DNA of 64,000 nucleotides from the NCBI GenBank assembly GCA_020633195.1, contig JACKEC010000016.1, positions 186,001 to 250,000 on the forward strand, in the 5' to 3' direction. This DNA comes from Sandaracinaceae bacterium. Lineage in GTDB: Bacteria > Myxococcota_A > Polyangia > Polyangiales > Sandaracinaceae. The translations under genes and the position numbers were made by a program. The notes beneath the pieces are model-generated. The model saw only the letters and a list, made by a program, of their open reading frames with translations, was not told the DNA's origin and did no database searches. Below, in pieces: positions 62,071 to 64,000 of this stretch (position 1 is its first letter; every line of letters starts with the position of its first letter).

Positions 62071-64000
62071 TCAGTCGGGACCGGCGAAGTCACAGAGGTG
62101 GGTGGCGGTGCAGACCAACCCGTCGCAGCAGTCGTCGCCGCCGCACGAGTCGCCGCGTCCGCGGCACTCGGTCGTCGGCGGGATGCAGACGTCGTCGGGG
62201 CCGCACTCGAGGCTGCAGCACTCGCCGTCGTCGCCGCACGAGCTGCCGTTCGAGTTGCACGGCGGGGGCACCCACTGCGGGGAGAGGATCGTCGCGACCT
62301 CCTGGCCGGCGAGCCAGTAGGGGACCGACGAGGGGTCGGTGGTGCCGTCCGGGGCGCGCGAGATCGCGGTGACCCACACCTGCTTCTGTCCGTGCACGCC
62401 CGCCGGCGCGTTGCCGTAGTCGTGGAGCGTCGTGAACAGGAGCCAGAAGTAGCCGCCGGAGTCGAAGGGGGAGAACGTGGGCCGGTAGGAGCCGTCGGTC
62501 GTCCCGGCGTCGTCCGCCGGTCCGAAGTTGGCGTTGTCGAGGCGGACCGGCGTGCCGCCGTCGGGCGCGATCAGCCAGAGGGCGCCGCGCGTCCCGGACA
62601 GGCCGCCCGTCGCGACGCTCGTCCGGCGCGTCTCACCGTGCTGGTAGGCGAGCCACTGCGAGTCGGGCGTCCACGTGGGGTGCCAGTCGACCGCGCCGCC
62701 CGGCGAGCTCGCGGCGCCGTGGATCACCGTCGAGCCGCCGAACGATCCGTCGGTCATCACGGGGGTGACGGCGAGGTCGTTGTCGCGGTTGCTGAACGCG
62801 ATCGTCGCGCCGTCCGGGGACCACTCGGGGTCGAAGCCGTTCCCCGGGGAGCCCGCGAGCGGCGTCACCTCGGCGCCCGTGGCGACGTCGAGGATGCCGA
62901 AGGGCAGGCTGGTCGGGTTCGCGCCGCAGTCGCCGGTGACGACGAGCGTCGAGTCCGCGTTGAACGACTGGCAGCGCCGGACGTCGTAGCGCACCGCGAA
63001 GAGGTTCGGCGCCGGGTCGGCGGTGAGGTCGCGCGTGATGTCGAACGCGGTCACCGTCTCCGACGGCTCGCGGACGGCCATCAGGCGCTGGCCGTCGCGC
63101 GAGACCGAGTGGCAGCCGATGCAGTCGTCGCCGGGGCTCGGGAGGAAGTCGACGAGCGCCGCCGTCTGCACGTCGATGCGCCGCAGCCGGGCCGCGGGGG
63201 GCGACCAGTAGTAAACGGATCCGCCGAGGACCCCGTCGACGGTGCGGAAGGCCACCGACGCGCTCTGGTAGACCGCGCCGCCGGACGACACCTCGACGGT
63301 GACGTCGATGGGCTCGCCGACGTCGCTCCCGGCCATCGCGGGCCAGCTGTCGCCGGTGAGCTGCCAGTTGTCGGTGAACCCGGCCGCGCCGCGGAAGTAG
63401 CCGTCGAGGACGGCGTGAGGGCGCGCGAGCCGAACGTGCCACAGGTCCTCGGCGGCCGGCGACGGATGGTGCCGCGTCCACATCACGTTCGGCGGGTAGA
63501 CGTTGCGCGGCATCACCGCGCCCGCGAGCGGGTAGTCGACGGCGGGCGCCGTGGCGGGATCCGCGACCGGCGTGGCGCCGTCGAAGACCGCCGTGTCGGT
63601 CGGCGACACGCCCTCGCCGAGCACCACCCCGTGGTAGGTCACGGTGAGGGTCGTCGAGGCCGACGCCCCGCCACCTCCCGTGAGCGCCACGCGCACGTTC
63701 GCGGAGCCTCCGACGCCAGCGGCCGTGAACACGCCGGTCGAGGGCTGGAGGGTGCCGATCGAGGCGTCGTCGAGGGTGAACACCACGCCGCTCGTCAGCG
63801 TCCGCGTCATCCCGTCGCGCTGCTCCGCGATGACGGTGAAGGCCAGCGTGGTCGGGTCGTCGGGGAGCGCGATCACCGGGTCGGTCGGGGACAGCGACAG
63901 CGCGACGATGTCCGTCGGGCTCTCCGTGCTGCCGCCGCCATCGATCGCGACCAGGCCGCCGCAGCGGCCGTCGACGCACATCTCGCCCACTTCGCAGTCG
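62071..64000 (-). CDS. Secreted beta-propeller-like protein with CXXCH motif, partial
   Basis: Open to the right edge, so the N-terminus is missing; at least 643 residues are visible. Order of parts: a Cys-containing stretch (EVGEMCVDGRCGG), a Big-2-like Ig domain (VIALPDDPTTLAFTVIAE, TLTVTYHG), a fibronectin-like linker with MPRNVYPPNVMWTRHHPS, then a TolB/WD40-like propeller (DPEWSPDGATIAFSNRDND; WHPTWTPDSQWLAYQHGE; YRPTFSPFDSGGYFWLLF). A heme-type motif CIGCHSVSRDGQ sits at the first propeller blade. The C-terminus is a dickkopf-like Cys cluster (CCSLECGPDDVC, CCDGLVCTATHLC). Probably extracellular. The single CXXCH suggests one covalent heme or a metal site. Confidence 0.82.
   Translation of the reverse strand, partial: DCEVGEMCVDGRCGGLVAIDGGGSTESPTDIVALSLSPTDPVIALPDDPTTLAFTVIAEQRDGMTRTLTSGVVFTLDDASIGTLQPSTGVFTAAGVGGSANVRVALTGGGGASASTTLTVTYHGVVLGEGVSPTDTAVFDGATPVADPATAPAVDYPLAGAVMPRNVYPPNVMWTRHHPSPAAEDLWHVRLARPHAVLDGYFRGAAGFTDNWQLTGDSWPAMAGSDVGEPIDVTVEVSSGGAVYQSASVAFRTVDGVLGGSVYYWSPPAARLRRIDVQTAALVDFLPSPGDDCIGCHSVSRDGQRLMAVREPSETVTAFDITRDLTADPAPNLFAVRYDVRRCQSFNADSTLVVTGDCGANPTSLPFGILDVATGAEVTPLAGSPGNGFDPEWSPDGATIAFSNRDNDLAVTPVMTDGSFGGSTVIHGAASSPGGAVDWHPTWTPDSQWLAYQHGETRRTSVATGGLSGTRGALWLIAPDGGTPVRLDNANFGPADDAGTTDGSYRPTFSPFDSGGYFWLLFTTLHDYGNAPAGVHGQKQVWVTAISRAPDGTTDPSSVPYWLAGQEVATILSPQWVPPPCNSNGSSCGDDGECCSLECGPDDVCIPPTTECRGRGDSCGGDDCCDGLVCTATHLCDFAGPD

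Overview
The window is high-GC DNA with dense, strand-switching gene order. It is most probably from a myxobacterium (Myxococcota, perhaps a Polyangia/Sandaracinus-like lineage). The evidence is gene content: two proteins end in MYXO-CTERM-type signals (Cys-containing stretch, hydrophobic helix, Arg-rich tail). There are also several Asp/Gly-rich or Cys-repeat lipoproteins, calcium-binding EGF repeats, Hanks-type Ser/Thr kinases with PEGA or coiled-coil extracellular parts, and a PP2C phosphatase. No rRNA or tRNA gene was seen. Start codons are often GTG or TTG, neighbouring genes are often coupled by 4-base GTGA/ATGA overlaps, and many starts have a TAnnnT hexamer only 6-14 bases upstream, which suggests short-leader or leaderless mRNAs.

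Region 1 (1-3012) holds surface/secreted proteins: a partial lipoprotein, a GH5 endoglycoceramidase-like lipoprotein and a nidogen-domain protein.

Region 2 (3160-23042) is the most interesting part, an island of radical SAM (rSAM) enzymes. It has six catalytic CX3CX2C domains in five genes that each carry at least one (3160, 7571, 10101, 17012, 21309) plus a double-rSAM fusion (19016), giving seven catalytic sites in six proteins. It also has three degenerate barrels that lost the CX3CX2C site but kept a shared P-x-C ... C-x2-C-x5-C-x-G auxiliary-cluster signature. Around them lie a DUF483-like protein, Gfo/Idh/MocA-like modules, a ROK sugar kinase, a SAM methyltransferase, a Tat-signal protein and, at the start, a His-Gly-Ser tandem-repeat peptide. 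That peptide is read as the N-terminus of the first rSAM protein, but a single extra base makes it look like a broken two-gene arrangement (repeat precursor plus rSAM). The natural hypothesis is a multi-rSAM pathway acting on a repeat peptide (RiPP-like) or on a sugar-derived small molecule; the sequence does not decide which.

Region 3 (23026-36652) has a GIDE-domain membrane protein, a long-chain acyl-CoA synthetase, lipoproteins, signal peptidase I, an ABC1/UbiB-type kinase behind a cluster of palindromic operators, a spore-photolyase-type rSAM protein, an SLC13 permease, an L,D-transpeptidase and an alpha/beta hydrolase.

Region 4 (36781-43496) has a Ser/Thr kinase with a sigma-factor-like N-terminus, a PP2C phosphatase, the stub of what may be a deleted kinase, a large EGF-repeat MYXO-CTERM protein with a CXXCH motif, and a membrane PD-(D/E)XK-like protein.

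Region 5 (43558-55417) is core housekeeping: DprA, TrmFO, XerC, CBS protein, FabD, FabG and HslVU, with secreted Cys-rich lipoproteins between and one frameshifted esterase.

Region 6 (55521-64000) has lipoproteins, a decayed group II intron (56428 to about 58450), an ankyrin protein, a SUMF1-domain protein, a MITE-like 161-base element and a partial beta-propeller protein with a CXXCH motif.
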